Positions 63,357-64,000 of a DNA stretch of 64,000 nucleotides are shown one piece after another (within the stretch, counting starts at the first letter, position 1; every line of letters begins with the position of its first letter). Position numbers and translations under genes: made by a program. Below the pieces are notes generated by a model, which had not been told where the DNA came from, did not search any database, and saw nothing but the letters and a program-made list of their open reading frames with translations. The stretch lies in assembly GCA_027422505.1 (NCBI GenBank), contig JAPQWV010001644.1, forward strand, positions 1 to 64,000. The letters run 5' to 3'. This DNA is from Craterostigma plantagineum (Eukaryota > Streptophyta > Magnoliopsida > Lamiales > Linderniaceae).

Positions 63357-63814
63357 ACTAGACGTGTTCAGACGGTTCAAAAAATCATAACCGAACCGTA
63401 ATCAAACCGGCAGTCAACGGTTCGGTTAACTGTAGTCAACGGTTACGGTTCGAACCGTGACGATTACAGAAATCTCTAACCGTGAACCACCGACCTCCGA
63501 TTATAACCTGCAGTTTTCCATAAAATAAGGGATTGGACTAAGCTTATATTTGGCTGAACTTGAGTTTTTGGATATTTTTTCCAACGGTGGGACGTTACCT
63601 TATTTCTCTTATTTATTCTCACTCAACGGTCATCAAGTTATTCTCACTCACATTTTCTTTTTATTTTTCAATTTTTCCTTTCTTCTAATTGTCACTCAAC
63701 TGTCATGTTACCATTATCATTTTTATTAGTTTATATTTTTTTCATGCTATAGTTCTATAAATATGTGGAGAATTTGTATAAATTTTACACAGAATTTTGT
63801 TGCTCTCAATTCTC
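63357..63814 (+). mobile_element. hAT-like end and promoter-like leader (tentative)
   Basis: TAGACGTGTTCAGACGGTTC at 63359-63378 resembles hAT terminal repeats (TAGRGGTGTTCA type). It is followed by subterminal AACCG/CGGTT repeats in both directions (63380-63490). TATA-like TATAAATATG lies near 63757 with a short leader (TTTTGTTGCTCTCAATTCTC). No transposase is seen before copia gag starts. Confidence 0.35.
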
Positions 63815-64000
63815 AAGTTAAGGAAGCTGGAGTTGCTCTAATGGCAGAACAAGACTATTGGCTCGAGGATACGTCAAGCTCTGAGGAAGAGAATCTAGCC
63901 CTCATGGCCCGCCTGGACGAGAACTCAGATGCCGAAACCTTCAATCAGACGGATCATGACCATGCATCCGAACCTTCACAGGAGGTAGTCTCTTCTTCCA
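63815..64000 (+). pseudogene. SIRE-type gag fragment
   Basis: KEAGVALMAEQDYWLEDTSS, then EEENLALMARLDENSDAETF. This matches the post-knuckle gag segment at about 21760-21600 of the minus SIRE element (KEAGVARTAEQDHWLEDMSS). It starts abruptly after the hAT-like leader and runs off the window edge. Confidence 0.75.

Noticed and set aside
1..64000. tRNA, rRNA, CRISPR, operons
   Set aside because: None seen on either strand. The window is plant retroelement sequence.

Overview
This window looks like intergenic heterochromatin from a plant nuclear genome. It is probably a eudicot, and perhaps an asterid, because of the VYLQQFW-type retroelement ORFs, but that placement is weak. Almost every base belongs to LTR retrotransposons nested in or abutting one another. 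The only recognisable host gene is a NAC transcription factor, and it appears broken. I see no rRNA, tRNA, CRISPR array or bacterial gene organisation. Nearly all element genes carry stops, frameshifts or deletions.

Layout, left to right. (1) 1-14855: plus-strand SIRE-type Ty1/copia material. It holds a pol 3' end, a long AT-rich spacer and an env-like ORF region (copy A, 3792-7456), then a junction region, a second spacer, a second env-like region (copy B, 10984-14440), a polypurine tract and a 351-bp LTR. (2) 14856-20867: a 5'-truncated plus-strand Ty3/gypsy chromovirus (protease to chromodomain) ending in a 2.5-kb LTR. (3) 20868-24246: the 5' end of a minus-strand SIRE element (LTR, PBS, leader, gag), which abuts a plant RNase H-like reading frame at 24247. 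(4) 25028-33496: a minus-strand chromovirus-derived element with an intact CCCGC target-site duplication and almost identical 2.8-kb LTRs around a short chimeric interior. (5) 33683-35103: the NAC gene. (6) 35183-50137: a Ty1/copia element with a CTTAC target-site duplication. Its 3' LTR is split by a 5'-truncated chromovirus (40961-49327), whose pol end plus LTR is tandemly duplicated. (7) 51121-54616: a non-autonomous minus-strand Tork-type copia with a CTATA duplication. (8) 54857-62027: a minus-strand Tat-like gypsy element with a CAAAA duplication, an antisense ORF and a 53-bp minisatellite. (9) 62028-64000: flank with a 69-bp minisatellite, a hAT-like end and a SIRE gag fragment.

Boundaries are best supported where short direct duplications flank TG...CA LTRs; four complete elements were delimited this way. 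The left third fits a nesting order of minus SIRE containing chromovirus 1 containing plus SIRE, with the distal ends off the left edge. That order is inference.

The most unusual signals are three. First, a small membrane-peptide ORF lies in the transcribed leader part of two different copia-type LTRs, with conserved residues at the same spacing from the stop. Second, a GGGC-TTCG-GCCC hairpin sits 142-147 nt from the 3' end of the LTR in all three chromovirus families. Third, several LTRs and spacers carry dense arrays of short CpG-rich near-palindromes.
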